Notes under the pieces: generated by a model
The model's database searches: none
What the model saw: the letters and a program-made list of their open reading frames with translations, nothing else
What the model was told of the DNA's origin: nothing
Program-made: the position numbers and the translations under genes
Assembly: GCA_049325575.1 (NCBI GenBank)
Contig: JBMOLK010000344.1
Location: forward strand, 1-26,728
Direction: 5' to 3'
Source of the DNA: JBMOLK01 sp049325575
GTDB taxonomy: Bacteria; Bacillota; Clostridia; Acetivibrionales; Acetivibrionaceae
DNA length: 26,728 nt
In this document: positions 8,652 to 16,654 of the stretch, in pieces
Position numbering within the stretch: the stretch's first letter is position 1
Layout: the number at the start of each line of letters is the position of its first letter

Positions 8652-9908
8652 TTATGCAGAAATTATTTTTTTGATATCAAAGTCTTTTTTTATGTTACCG
8701 ACCGCAGCAAAGCTTATATTACTTAGATCAAAAATCTTTTTTATAATTTCATCGGTTTTTTCCATGCTGACTTCATCAATTTTTTTCAATACTTCCTCTG
8801 GGCTGTATATCCTTCCCAGGAGTACCTCGGACTTTCCAATGCTGTTCATCCTGCTGCTTGTGCTCTCAAGGCCCAGAATGAAATTACCCTTTAGCTGTTC
8901 CTTTGACTTTTTAAGATCCTGATCCGATATACCGTCTTTTACTATATGCCTGACCTCTTTTGCAACAAGCTCCAATACCTTGTCAAGATGCTGGGGATTC
9001 ATACCCGCATAAATCGTAAACAAACCGGCATTTTTATATGACGACGGGTATGAATAAATGGAATAAACAAGGCCCATTTCTTCTCTGATTTTTTGAAACA
9101 GTCTGGAGCTCATACCCCCTCCAAAAATATTATTTACTGCCAAAAGAGAATACATATCATCATTTCCATGTTCAATACCCTTAAATCCAAGGCATATATG
9201 GATTTGCTCCGTATCCTTCTCTTTTTTCCTCACATTGGCCTTAAACTCCACCTTTTCAAAATTATTATCTATAACACCCGCAGGGTTCCAATCATTGAAT
9301 TTTTCCTTAATGAGACCTATCATTTCATCATCAAAATTCCCCGAAACAGCTATTACAGTATTTTTAGGCAAATAATTACTATCTATATAGTTTTTTATCT
9401 TATCCCTGTCAATTCCATAAAGACAATCTGAAGTTCCCAATATGGACAATCCCAATGGATTTCCTTCCCACGCGGCCTCTGATAATATATCATGAACAAG
9501 CTCTTCCGGTGAATCCTCATACATACCTATTTCTTCAATTACAACCTTTCTTTCAACATCAATATCCTTTTTAGAAAACTTGGAATTAAAGAACATGTCT
9601 GAAAGAACGTCCAGGGCTATCTCAAAATGGGTATCCAAAGTCTTTGTATAATAGCAGGTACACTCTTTCCCTGTAAATGCATTTAATTGCCCGCCTATAC
9701 TGTCTATACTTTCTGCAATTTCTTTCGCTGTTCTTTTCTCTGTACCCTTAAACATCATATGTTCAATAAAATGGGATATACCGTTTATCTCTCTGTTTTC
9801 GCTTCTCGAGCCTGTTCCAACCCAAATTCCTATTGAGACAGACCGTACGTGAGGTATTCTCTCGCTAACTATTCTTACACCATTGTCTAACGTTATGCGT
9901 TTAAACAT
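8652..9908 (-). CDS. M16-family zinc peptidase (MlpA/YmxG type)
   Basis: 418 residues with the inverted zinc motif HFIEH (H46, E49, H50) and a downstream Glu pair in VVIEEIGMYEDSPEE (E126 is the likely third ligand). Around residues 230-330 is the C-terminal M16 half with the substrate-clamping R/Y-type motif (SSRLFQKIREEMGLVYSI). Single-chain bacterial members of this length are homologous to mitochondrial processing peptidase beta; the B. subtilis and clostridial versions sit next to pnp, as here. The substrate is not known from sequence. An excellent GGAGG site precedes the ATG. It has its own terminator and is separated from pnp by another, so it is probably a single-gene unit or depends on read-through. 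Confidence 0.92.
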   Translation of the reverse strand: MFKRITLDNGVRIVSERIPHVRSVSIGIWVGTGSRSENREINGISHFIEHMMFKGTEKRTAKEIAESIDSIGGQLNAFTGKECTCYYTKTLDTHFEIALDVLSDMFFNSKFSKKDIDVERKVVIEEIGMYEDSPEELVHDILSEAAWEGNPLGLSILGTSDCLYGIDRDKIKNYIDSNYLPKNTVIAVSGNFDDEMIGLIKEKFNDWNPAGVIDNNFEKVEFKANVRKKEKDTEQIHICLGFKGIEHGNDDMYSLLAVNNIFGGGMSSRLFQKIREEMGLVYSIYSYPSSYKNAGLFTIYAGMNPQHLDKVLELVAKEVRHIVKDGISDQDLKKSKEQLKGNFILGLESTSSRMNSIGKSEVLLGRIYSPEEVLKKIDEVSMEKTDEIIKKIFDLSNISFAAVGNIKKDFDIKKIISA

Positions 9909-9993
9909 AAAACCTCCGTGTAATATAAATTCTTATATTCATTCTATTATATTAATAAAAATCTTTACTGATCATTTATACAAAAATTTTACG

Positions 9994-10029
9994 AAAATAA
10001 GGCGTAAACTTTAACAGATTCACGCCTTA
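9994..10029 (-). terminator. Terminator of pnp
   Basis: Stem TAAGGCGT with ACGCCTTA (9998-10005 and 10022-10029), a 16-nt loop, followed on the minus strand by TTTT. It lies about 75 nt after the pnp stop. Confidence 0.7.
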
Positions 10030-10103
10030 CTTTTTAGTTTAATCTCATATCCGTTATAGATACTTGATTTTGTCCTGCCTTATATTCTGTCTGGCTTTTA
10101 AAG

Positions 10104-12224
10104 TCAGGATTCCTTATTTTCCTTGGTTTCCTCACCTTCAATTGCATCTTTTCTGGAAAGGTTTATACGTCCCTGCTTGTCAATTTCCATAACCTTTACG
10201 AGTATTTCGTCTCCTACATTTACTACATCTTCAACTTTAGCCACCCTTTTCTTGTCCAATTTGGAGATATGAACAAGACCTTCTTTGCCTGGAAGGAATT
10301 CGACAAATGCCCCAAAGGATGTCACTCTCATAACCTTACCCATGAAGATCTGACCGGGCTCAACATCCTTTGCTATTCCTTCTATCATCATCAAGGCTTT
10401 CTTTCCGGCTTCGGAATCTGCACTGAAGATATAAACTTTTCCGTCATCCTCAATATCAATTTTAACGCCTGTTTCATCAATTATCTTATTAATCATTTTT
10501 CCGCCAGGTCCAATAACATCCCTTATTTTGTCAGGATTTATGGATGTGGAAATTATTTTTGGAGCATACTTTGAAAGCTCTATCCTTGGCTCTGGAATAG
10601 CTTTTAAAATTACATCATCTATGATTTGCAAGCGTCCTTTTCTGGTAAGCTCAAAGGCCTGTCTTATAATTTCTTCGGTTAAGCCATCTACTTTTATATC
10701 CACCTGAATGGCAGTTATACCGTCCTTTGTACCGGCAACTTTAAAGTCCATATCACCAAAGAAATCCTCTATTCCCTGTATGTCCATAAAAGTCACGAAC
10801 CTGTCAGAGTTGTTATCATCAACCACCAGCCCTGCAGAAATCCCTGCTACGGGTTTTTTAATAGGAACACCTGCATCCATAAGTGCCAGTGTACTTGCAC
10901 AAACACTTCCCTGGGATGTAGAACCGTTTGACATAAGAATTTCCGAGACAAGCCTTATGGTATAAGGAAACTCTTCCTGTTTTGGAATCACAGGCTCTAG
11001 AGCTCTCTCTGCAAGTGCACCGTGACCTATCTCTCTCCTGCCTGGCCCTCTCGAAGTCTTGGCTTCACCAACACTGTAACCCGGGAAATTATAGTGGTGC
11101 ATATACCTCTTGGTTTCCTCAAGCTCAATGCCGTCAAGCATCTGAACATCACCCATAGCTCCTAATGTAACGGTGGTGAGCACCTGTGTTTGTCCTCTTT
11201 GGAAAAGGCCGGAACCATGGACTCTAGGCAGGATGCCTACTGAAGCTGATAAAGTCCTTATTTCGCCAAGTCCTCTGCCGTCAACTCTTTTGTTTTCTTC
11301 CAGTATATATTCTCTTACAACCTTCTTTTCAAGCTTGTATAAGGCCTGTGAAATAATTGCCTCCATTTCGGGGAAGGCTTCTGCAAGGTTTTGTTTTGTA
11401 TCCTCGGCCAGTTTAGTGATATTTTCATCTCTAACCTGCTTGTCTACCGCAAGAACAGCCTCTCTCATCCTGCTGTACGCAAATTCTTTTACGGCATTGA
11501 AAATATCATCAGGTACCTCGGCAGAACTATATTCAAACTTGGGCTTCCCAATTTCTTTAACCACACCTTCTATGAACTCAACTATCTTCTTTATCTCTTC
11601 ATGACCTCTTCTTATGGCAGCAAGCATAACATCATCAGGAACTTCATTTGCTCCGGCTTCTATCATAACAATCTTTTCTTTAGTACCCGCCAGGGTAACA
11701 TACATCTGGCTCTTTTCCCTCTGCTTTGCATTAGGGTTTATAACTACTTCACCATCTACAAGACCCAAAATCACTCCCCCGATAGGACCGTTAAAGGGTA
11801 TGTCCGAGATTGAAAGGGCAATTGAAGATCCTAAAAGAGCGGCAATCTCCGGAGAATTATCCTGATCAACCGACATAACTGTATTAACAACTGCTACGTC
11901 ATTTCTTAGATCTTTAGGGAATAATGGTCTTAGCGGCCTGTCTATTACCCTGGATGTCAATATGGCCTTCTCTGAAGGCTTTCCTTCCCTTTTAATAAAA
12001 CCTCCGGGAATTTTTCCAACTGCATATAATCTTTCCTCATAGTCTACACTAAGGGGAAAAAAGTCAATTCCCTCTCTTGGAGCGGCTGAAGCTGTTGCTG
12101 TCGATAGAACAACAGTGTCTCCGTATCTTACCAATACAGCACCATTAGCCAACTGGGCAAGTGTACCCGTTTCAATTGTAAATCTTCGACCTGCCAGTTC
12201 CATGCTGAAAATATTTTGCATCAT
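10104..12224 (-). CDS. pnp: Polyribonucleotide nucleotidyltransferase (PNPase)
   Basis: 706 residues, the usual length. Domains in order: first RNase PH core (about 10-140), helical linker, second RNase PH core with the catalytic region (about 310-540), KH domain (about 555-610, GxxG loop IGPGGKMI), and S1 RNA-binding domain (about 622-690, with FGAFVEFLPGKEGLVHISKL). It degrades RNA 3' to 5' with phosphate and is central to mRNA turnover. The first of two adjacent ATGs is chosen because AGGAGG lies 6 nt upstream of it. It is downstream of rpsO, the widely conserved rpsO-pnp order, and a long hairpin lies in its leader. Confidence 0.97.
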   Translation of the reverse strand: MMQNIFSMELAGRRFTIETGTLAQLANGAVLVRYGDTVVLSTATASAAPREGIDFFPLSVDYEERLYAVGKIPGGFIKREGKPSEKAILTSRVIDRPLRPLFPKDLRNDVAVVNTVMSVDQDNSPEIAALLGSSIALSISDIPFNGPIGGVILGLVDGEVVINPNAKQREKSQMYVTLAGTKEKIVMIEAGANEVPDDVMLAAIRRGHEEIKKIVEFIEGVVKEIGKPKFEYSSAEVPDDIFNAVKEFAYSRMREAVLAVDKQVRDENITKLAEDTKQNLAEAFPEMEAIISQALYKLEKKVVREYILEENKRVDGRGLGEIRTLSASVGILPRVHGSGLFQRGQTQVLTTVTLGAMGDVQMLDGIELEETKRYMHHYNFPGYSVGEAKTSRGPGRREIGHGALAERALEPVIPKQEEFPYTIRLVSEILMSNGSTSQGSVCASTLALMDAGVPIKKPVAGISAGLVVDDNNSDRFVTFMDIQGIEDFFGDMDFKVAGTKDGITAIQVDIKVDGLTEEIIRQAFELTRKGRLQIIDDVILKAIPEPRIELSKYAPKIISTSINPDKIRDVIGPGGKMINKIIDETGVKIDIEDDGKVYIFSADSEAGKKALMMIEGIAKDVEPGQIFMGKVMRVTSFGAFVEFLPGKEGLVHISKLDKKRVAKVEDVVNVGDEILVKVMEIDKQGRINLSRKDAIEGEETKENKES

Positions 12225-12247
12225 ACAATCCTCCTCGTTAGTAAACC

Positions 12248-12368
12248 GCAGACTGTAGGATGTAGATTCTACCGCAAAGTCGACAAAAGTGCAAAATCTT
12301 TTGATGCAAAATTGTCATCCTCATCAAATAACGAAGCTTTGCAGCACAATCTACCTTCTACTGTCTGC
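12248..12368 (-). promoter_or_regulatory. Long stem-loop in the pnp 5' leader
   Basis: An imperfect inverted repeat of about 120 nt ending 24 nt before the pnp start. Outer arms GCAGACTGTAG (12248-12258) and CTACTGTCTGC (12358-12368) pair with one mismatch; further in, GTAGATT pairs with AATCTAC, then GCAAAG with CTTTGC. In E. coli, RNase III cuts a hairpin in the pnp leader and PNPase then represses its own mRNA. The same layout suggests a similar control here, but that is inference. Confidence 0.6.
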
Positions 12369-12428
12369 AGTCCTTGTTTATTATTATTATCACATGAAAA
12401 ATATCTTCGTATAAATGTATAAAACAAA

Positions 12429-12470
12429 TTTAGAACTTGATAGAATTTTTCATGTTCTAAACTTATTATC
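12429..12470 (-). promoter_or_regulatory. AT-rich hairpin and possible -10 upstream of pnp
   Basis: TTTAGAAC (12429-12436) pairs perfectly with GTTCTAAA (12454-12461). Just upstream on the minus strand is GATAAT (12465-12470) with a poor -35 (TTATAC at 16 nt). This could be a second pnp promoter with a leader hairpin, or a weak terminator. The stem is clear; its role is not. Confidence 0.3.
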
Positions 12471-12540
12471 CCATATTTATAAAATTGTATAAGTGAAAAA
12501 CATAAGCGTTATGTATGAAAATGCTAAAAAATTATATATT

Positions 12541-12566
12541 AAAATAAAGAGCGGAATACTCCGCTC
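12541..12566 (-). terminator. Terminator of rpsO
   Basis: Stem GAGCGGA and TCCGCTC (12549-12555, 12560-12566) with a 4-nt loop, immediately after the rpsO stop, followed on the minus strand by TTTATTTT. Transcription of pnp must come from read-through or its own promoter. Confidence 0.8.
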
Positions 12567-12570
12567 ATTA

Positions 12571-12834
12571 CTACTTTCTAAGATTTAATTTTTCAACAAT
12601 TGCACGATATCTTTCAATATCAATTTTTTGGAGATAATTTAATAAACCTCTTCTGTGTCCAACCATTTTGAGAAGTCCTCTTCTTGAATGGTGGTCCTTC
12701 TTATGAACTTTCAAGTGTTCAGTCAGGTGGTTGATTCTTTGTGTAAGAATAGCAACCTGAACTTCCGGTGATCCGGTATCCGTTTCATGAAGCTTGTGAT
12801 TACTGATTATTTCTTGTTTTTGATCCTTTTGCAT
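12571..12834 (-). CDS. rpsO: Ribosomal protein S15
   Basis: 87 residues, about the standard size. It has the signature GSPEVQVAILTQRINHLTEH near residues 22-41 and the KDHHSRRGLLKMVGHRRGLL segment after it that binds 16S rRNA. S15 nucleates assembly of the central domain of the 30S subunit. The ATG has a strong AAGGAGG. A good promoter lies about 90 nt upstream, and the leader between them can fold, consistent with S15 feedback control known in Firmicutes. pnp follows. Confidence 0.98.
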   Translation of the reverse strand: MQKDQKQEIISNHKLHETDTGSPEVQVAILTQRINHLTEHLKVHKKDHHSRRGLLKMVGHRRGLLNYLQKIDIERYRAIVEKLNLRK

Positions 12835-12866
12835 TATAAACTTCCTCCTTATTTTTAAATCCCCAA

Positions 12867-12905
12867 TAGCCAGGTAGTAGGCCGGAGTTACCCAAAACCG
12901 AGCTA
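12867..12905 (-). ncRNA. Candidate S15 autoregulatory leader RNA
   Basis: In the rpsO leader, TAGC/GCTA arms (12867-12870 and 12902-12905) enclose a G+C-rich segment where GGGTA can pair with TACTACC-type bases and CCGG pairs are possible. This G+C content stands out in an AT-rich leader, and it lies between the promoter and the ribosome site. S15 leaders are known in several bacterial groups; no exact match to a described class was made here. Confidence 0.35.
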
Positions 12906-12925
12906 GTGGTTAATTTACTTAAAAT

Positions 12926-12954
12926 ATTCTAACATACTAACTAGAAACTGTAAA
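12926..12954 (-). promoter_or_regulatory. Sigma-A promoter of rpsO
   Basis: Minus-strand TTTACA, exactly 17 nt, then TAGAAT: five of six consensus bases in each hexamer at ideal spacing. It gives a leader of roughly 85 nt before the rpsO ATG. Confidence 0.7.
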
Positions 12955-12994
12955 GAATCAATATCAAAAAATGCTAAATTTCATATTCATTTGG

Positions 12995-13810
12995 TCAATA
13001 AATATCATTTCTTCTGTGAGCCAAAAGCGGCAGCTCCCTCCTTACTTTATCAACCTGTGAAAGCTGTATATCACTATATAAAATATTTTCCTCACCATCT
13101 GCCCTAACCAATATATTGGCCCAGGGGTCAACCACCATGGAATTACCGTAAGCAACATAGGAGGCCTTTACATTTCTTGCCGGAGACACAGCTGCCATAA
13201 ACACCTGATTGTCCACAGCCCTGGCGCGCATCAGAAGTTCCCAGTGCAAAGGGCCGGTGGTCATATTAAAGGCTGCAGGAACAATTACCAGTTTGGCACC
13301 CTTTAGAGCCATAAGCCTGAATATCTCCGGGAATCTTACATCATAACATATGGCTACACCTATTTTGCAAAACCCGGTATCAATAACCGTTGTTTCATTT
13401 CCTGCAGTCAATGTATCAGATTCCTTGAATGAAATCTTTCCAGGTATATTTATATCAAAGAGATGAATCTTTCTATGTCTTCCTATAATCTTACCCTCAC
13501 TGTCAAAAATAAAACTGGAATTATATATTTTTCCCTCTTCAATCTCCGGTATTGACCCTGCAATAATATATACACCGTTCTCCTTTGCAGCATTTGACAA
13601 GGCCTTTATAGTCGGTCCGTCATCCTGTGACTCTGCAAACTCTACAAATTTTGAATTTTCGTAGGGGCAGTTAAACATTTCCGGAAGTAAAACCATATCT
13701 GCATGGTTTTCTGCAGAGGTTCCAATCATACCTACAGCTTTCTCAATATTACTTTCCTTATTATTTTCAACTGTCATCTGACACACGGATATTCTCACAG
13801 GCCTTTCCAT
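12995..13810 (-). CDS. Nitrilase-superfamily carbon-nitrogen hydrolase (omega-amidase-like)
   Basis: 271 residues from the chosen start. The catalytic triad of the superfamily is visible: E44 (LLPEMF), K114 (HRKIHLFD) and C155 (GVAICYDVRFPE). The HLFDI and ICYDVRFPE contexts resemble Nit2/omega-amidase-type enzymes, which hydrolyse small amides such as alpha-ketoglutaramate; the substrate is inferred. The frame is open upstream to an ATG at 13834, but the AGGAGG site falls after that ATG and is correctly placed for the ATG at 13810 (protein starting MERPVRISVC), so the shorter form is preferred. It is a single gene divergent from the cotJ operon, with no clear terminator after its stop. Confidence 0.88.
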   Translation of the reverse strand: MERPVRISVCQMTVENNKESNIEKAVGMIGTSAENHADMVLLPEMFNCPYENSKFVEFAESQDDGPTIKALSNAAKENGVYIIAGSIPEIEEGKIYNSSFIFDSEGKIIGRHRKIHLFDINIPGKISFKESDTLTAGNETTVIDTGFCKIGVAICYDVRFPEIFRLMALKGAKLVIVPAAFNMTTGPLHWELLMRARAVDNQVFMAAVSPARNVKASYVAYGNSMVVDPWANILVRADGEENILYSDIQLSQVDKVRRELPLLAHRRNDIY

Positions 13811-13999
13811 ACATTTCCTCCTCATAATTACCATCTTAACAGCACTTTATTTATCCTTATTATATTATTATACATTTAACACAAATTGCAAAGTATGTTT
13901 ACTAAATAAAATCTTATCAGTTTATCCGCTTTATTTTAGAACACTTTTAGGTTAAATAGAATATTATGTTAATAAAATGCCAAACTGGAGGTAATTTAA

Positions 14000-14203
14000 A
14001 TGCTATATCCTGATTATCATGCAAATATGATGCAAAATCCTAACGTTCAATGCCTGCCTATGCCAAAACTGGCTCACGCATATGTACCTTTTCAGTGTTT
14101 AGGCTGCATATACCCTCCTATGAAAGGGTTGGATGCCGGAACAATATTCCCGGAACTTGACAGACCTTATGGAGTTGACCCCGAATATGTAGTTGATGCG
14201 TAG
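14000..14203 (+). CDS. cotJA: Spore coat-associated protein CotJA
   Basis: 67 residues, rich in Pro, Tyr and Met. It has the CotJA pattern: a tyrosine-rich start, the LAHAYVPFQ segment, and a C-terminal stretch with GTIFPELDRPYGVDPEY. It belongs to the cotJABC operon of the inner spore coat, expressed in the mother cell (sigma-E in Bacillus). A GGAGGT site precedes the ATG. cotJB begins 21 nt after its stop. I could not find a convincing sigma-E promoter in the 165 bp upstream. Confidence 0.88.
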   Translation: MLYPDYHANMMQNPNVQCLPMPKLAHAYVPFQCLGCIYPPMKGLDAGTIFPELDRPYGVDPEYVVDA

Positions 14204-14224
14204 ATATGTAAAGGAGGTGAAAAT

Positions 14225-14470
14225 ATGGACTTAAACCGTGAAAAATTATTAAAGGAGGTTATGGCTGCAGACTTTACTATAATTGATCTGCACCTATACC
14301 TTAATACCCATCCTTATGATCAAAGAGCACTAACCCTATACAACAACAGTGTCCAAAGAGCTATGGTGCTTAGAAACCAGTACGAAAGAATGTACGGACC
14401 ATTGAATGCTCAATATTCAACAAGTGCATATCCCTGGCAATGGATTGAAGACCCGTGGCCCTGGGAATAA
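14225..14470 (+). CDS. cotJB: Spore coat protein CotJB
   Basis: 81 residues matching CotJB: an N-terminal helix (MDLNREKLLKEVMAADFTII), the DLHLYLNTHPYDQRAL motif, and a C-terminus rich in Trp and Pro (YPWQWIEDPWPWE). CotJB is required with CotJA for coat incorporation of CotJC in Bacillus. It has a near-perfect AAAGGAGGTG ribosome site. cotJC begins 68 nt downstream. Confidence 0.93.
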   Translation: MDLNREKLLKEVMAADFTIIDLHLYLNTHPYDQRALTLYNNSVQRAMVLRNQYERMYGPLNAQYSTSAYPWQWIEDPWPWE

Positions 14471-14538
14471 CATCAGTATTTGATTGGTACATTAAATCCA
14501 TAGAATAAATTTTCAAATTTCATATAGGAGGTAATAAA

Positions 14539-14652
14539 ATGTGGGTCTATGAAAAAAAATTGGAGTATCCCGTAAGGATTAAAAACCCCAATCCGAAAAT
14601 GGCAAAATATATTATAACACAGTATGGAGGGCCGGATTTCACATTTTTATAA
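14539..14652 (+). CDS. cotJC: CotJC, N-terminal part of a gene split by a mobile element
   Basis: A 37-codon ORF with a strong AGGAGG site whose first 33 residues are a clear CotJC N-terminus (MWVYEKKLEYPVRI, then AKYIITQYGGPD). After Asp33 the reading enters foreign DNA and ends four codons later (FTFL, stop). The same Gly-Gly-Pro-Asp codons reappear in frame at 17798-17809, followed by the rest of CotJC. Alone this stub lacks every metal ligand of the manganese-catalase-like fold. Removing the intervening 3172 bp gives a 198-residue CotJC (B. subtilis CotJC has 189). The stop lies one base from the stop of the convergent recombinase gene. Confidence 0.93.
   Translation: MWVYEKKLEYPVRIKNPNPKMAKYIITQYGGPDFTFL
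14626..14652. other. attL junction of the cotJC element
   Basis: The left boundary. GG at 14629-14630 is the predicted crossover dinucleotide, within GGGCC (14629-14633), which is shared with 17801-17805. The element-side arm ATTTCACATTTTTATAA (14636-14652) is the inverted partner of the arm at 17779-17795. Confidence 0.75.
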
Positions 14653-14653
14653 A

Positions 14654-16258
14654 CTAATTAAAAATATAGTCTATACTTATGGAATAATCCTCGCTTATAT
14701 AAATACGTTTTACCAGCCTGGCCAATACAGCTTCCTTTAAACCATTATCCATTGCATTAAGATTATGCATCATATAAAAGACCCTATCTCTAATAGTTTT
14801 AAAGCTTTCATCTATCACATCATTGTTCTGAAGTTTCCTCTCCAAAGACTCAACCCTGCGGGATAGCTCAATCTTCTGCTCCCTAAGCTCACCCAACCTC
14901 ACTTTATACTCCTCAATAGAAATGGCTTCTTTCTCATACGCTTCCTGCTGCCTTCTGACAGCACTATTAATGCTGCAAATTTCCTGAAGCAGCCTCTTAT
15001 GCTTTTCCTTTTCATCCGACACCTCTTTTTTGTATAAATACCGCTTTGCCCGAATCCTCTCCTCAATCATCTTTCTATCATAAAAAATCTTACTGATCTC
15101 TTGCATTACAAGTTTCTCAACTTTTTGCATATCCCAATATTTAGTTTTCGTGTCACATAAACCAGAACGGTTTTGGTCAACGTAATAGTAGTAATATCCA
15201 GTCCCGCCTTTGGCCCTGGACGGCTGCCTTGCCCCATACAACTTGCCTTTACAAACATTGCAGTATAGATAACCCGATAAAAGGTATTTCTTTTCACCAG
15301 ACCACTCTCTGCTGTCACTTTCTGCCCTCTTTTTCATAATTTCCTGTATCTTGTTAAACTGCTCAAGGATAATCAACGGTTCGTGTGTATCGCTTCTTAT
15401 AACCCACTCCTCATTAGGTCTTACAACCCTCTTCTGCTTCCCTGTGCTGTCCCTTATAAGGGTTGTTGCATTGTATATGGTAATACCCAGGTATACAGGA
15501 TTGGTCAGAATCGACCTTATGGAATTTGTATGCCAGCTCTTGCCCCGGCTTGGAAGAATACCTTGCCTGTTAAGCCACTTACATATTCTAAGCTGTCCCC
15601 ACCCCTCAAGGAATTTTTCTACCATGAATTTATATATCTTTGATCTATCCGGGTCAATAACAAGGTGCTGCTTGTCCTCGGACAGTCTATAACCAAATGC
15701 AGGTGTAGCAACATTGGTTTTGCCTTCCCTGGCCTTTAGAAGCTGCGTCACTTTAACCCTGCTGGCAGTCGTCTTCCTCTCTTTTTGTGCCAGACCTGCA
15801 TGTATGACTAGAAGGAACTCGTCATCATCCGTTCTGCTGTCGTAGTTTTCCTTAAGTGATATAAAAAACGCTCCACTATCTGAAAGACTCCTCTTCAAAT
15901 CCAGTATATCCATAATATCTCTTGAAGTTCTGGCAATCTCCTTTGCTATGATTCCTTTTATTTTACCTGATTTTATATCTTCTCTAAGCTGCTGCATCTC
16001 GTTTCTAAGATATGAATATGCTCCGCTTTTTACGTCAATATAGAATTTTGCAAGGTTGTAGCCGTTTACTTTTGCCCATTCCTTTAAGACCTTCCTCTGA
16101 TTTTCTATAGATGTAATCTGGGCCTCCTTTTTTGTTGAAACCCTTATATATCCCCCGACATCAAGGTTTGTCTCCTTAAGGGTTTTATGGGGGTCCAAAT
16201 ATTCTTTGAGCTTGCTGCCGCTGACATGAGGAGGGATATATCTTAATCCTTCGTGCAT
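14654..16258 (-). CDS. Large serine recombinase of the cotJC element
   Basis: 534 residues. Resolvase catalytic domain at about 34-180 with the nucleophile S41 in GGYIRVST and supporting Arg residues near RNEMQQL and AKEIARTSRD; recombinase domain about 195-300 (typical NPVYLG near 280); zinc ribbon with C-x2-C (YCNVCKGKLYG) and a later Cys (GLCDTKT); coiled coil about 415-480; a C-terminal beta segment. All parts needed for integration and excision appear intact. The catalytic domain is preceded by about 33 extra residues, more than usual. The gene reads towards cotJC, and its stop lies next to the attachment arm. Its start overlaps the small ORF upstream. A site-specific excisionase acting at attL/attR to restore cotJC is the natural role. 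Confidence 0.93.
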   Translation of the reverse strand: MHEGLRYIPPHVSGSKLKEYLDPHKTLKETNLDVGGYIRVSTKKEAQITSIENQRKVLKEWAKVNGYNLAKFYIDVKSGAYSYLRNEMQQLREDIKSGKIKGIIAKEIARTSRDIMDILDLKRSLSDSGAFFISLKENYDSRTDDDEFLLVIHAGLAQKERKTTASRVKVTQLLKAREGKTNVATPAFGYRLSEDKQHLVIDPDRSKIYKFMVEKFLEGWGQLRICKWLNRQGILPSRGKSWHTNSIRSILTNPVYLGITIYNATTLIRDSTGKQKRVVRPNEEWVIRSDTHEPLIILEQFNKIQEIMKKRAESDSREWSGEKKYLLSGYLYCNVCKGKLYGARQPSRAKGGTGYYYYYVDQNRSGLCDTKTKYWDMQKVEKLVMQEISKIFYDRKMIEERIRAKRYLYKKEVSDEKEKHKRLLQEICSINSAVRRQQEAYEKEAISIEEYKVRLGELREQKIELSRRVESLERKLQNNDVIDESFKTIRDRVFYMMHNLNAMDNGLKEAVLARLVKRIYISEDYSISIDYIFN

Positions 16259-16386
16259 GCCGATACCTGCTTTCTCTTTTTGTTTTCCTCTTCCCGTATA
16301 GCTTCTCTTATAAGAATATCAATGATTTCATCCAAAACTTCGGTTCTTGACATAGATCCAACACCTTTTCTTAAAAGATCTTCCAT
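16243..16386 (-). CDS. Small basic/acidic helical protein overlapping the recombinase start
   Basis: 47 codons from the first ATG, or 36 from the second (16353), which has the better ribosome site (AAAAGGTG). It overlaps the recombinase start by 16 nt, suggesting translational coupling. The protein is mostly one or two charged helices (TEVLDEIIDILIREAIREEE) with a Lys/Arg-rich tail. No known family was recognised. Position and size fit a directionality factor or other control protein, as SprB is for SprA in SPbeta, but this is a guess from context and it may not be translated. Confidence 0.45.
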   Translation of the reverse strand: MEDLLRKGVGSMSRTEVLDEIIDILIREAIREEENKKRKQVSACTKD

Positions 16387-16407
16387 AAACTATCTTATTC
16401 AAAACGC

Positions 16408-16417
16408 AGCTTGTATG
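16408..16417 (-). promoter_or_regulatory. Candidate mother-cell (sigma-E/K type) -10 element for the recombinase
   Basis: Minus-strand CATACAAGCT matches the CATACA-type -10 shared by sigma-E and, in part, sigma-K promoters. It lies about 22 bp upstream of the small ORF. The -35 is not well matched, so the call rests mainly on this element and on the logic of excision during sporulation. Confidence 0.35.
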
Positions 16418-16536
16418 ATGACTTTATAAGCTCTAGCCCTCACTTAAAAATAAAACATTAAAGTCTTAAATTCTGGCATAAAAATAGTCGAAAAAGATCG
16501 AATGTAAAAATAATGTAAAAAATAAGAAAAATTTAC

Positions 16537-16563
16537 TTGACAATCTTCAAAATAAGTTATATT
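16537..16563 (+). promoter_or_regulatory. Candidate vegetative promoter of the element's plus-strand gene
   Basis: A perfect TTGACA with TATATT 15 nt later (TATTTA at 17 nt is an alternative). Transcription would begin about 85 nt before the ATG at 16655. It suggests expression in growing cells while the element is integrated. Confidence 0.45.
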
Positions 16564-16654
16564 TATAAAGTAGTGATACTTTTTAAGTTTATAATTTTCG
16601 TTACTTTTATCTCATCTAAATTGTCTTATTTGTTTAAATAAAGGAGTGATTCTC

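Noticed and set aside
13811..13834. An upstream ATG for the nitrilase-family gene.
   Set aside because: The AGGAGG site lies inside the extra codons and is spaced for the ATG at 13810.
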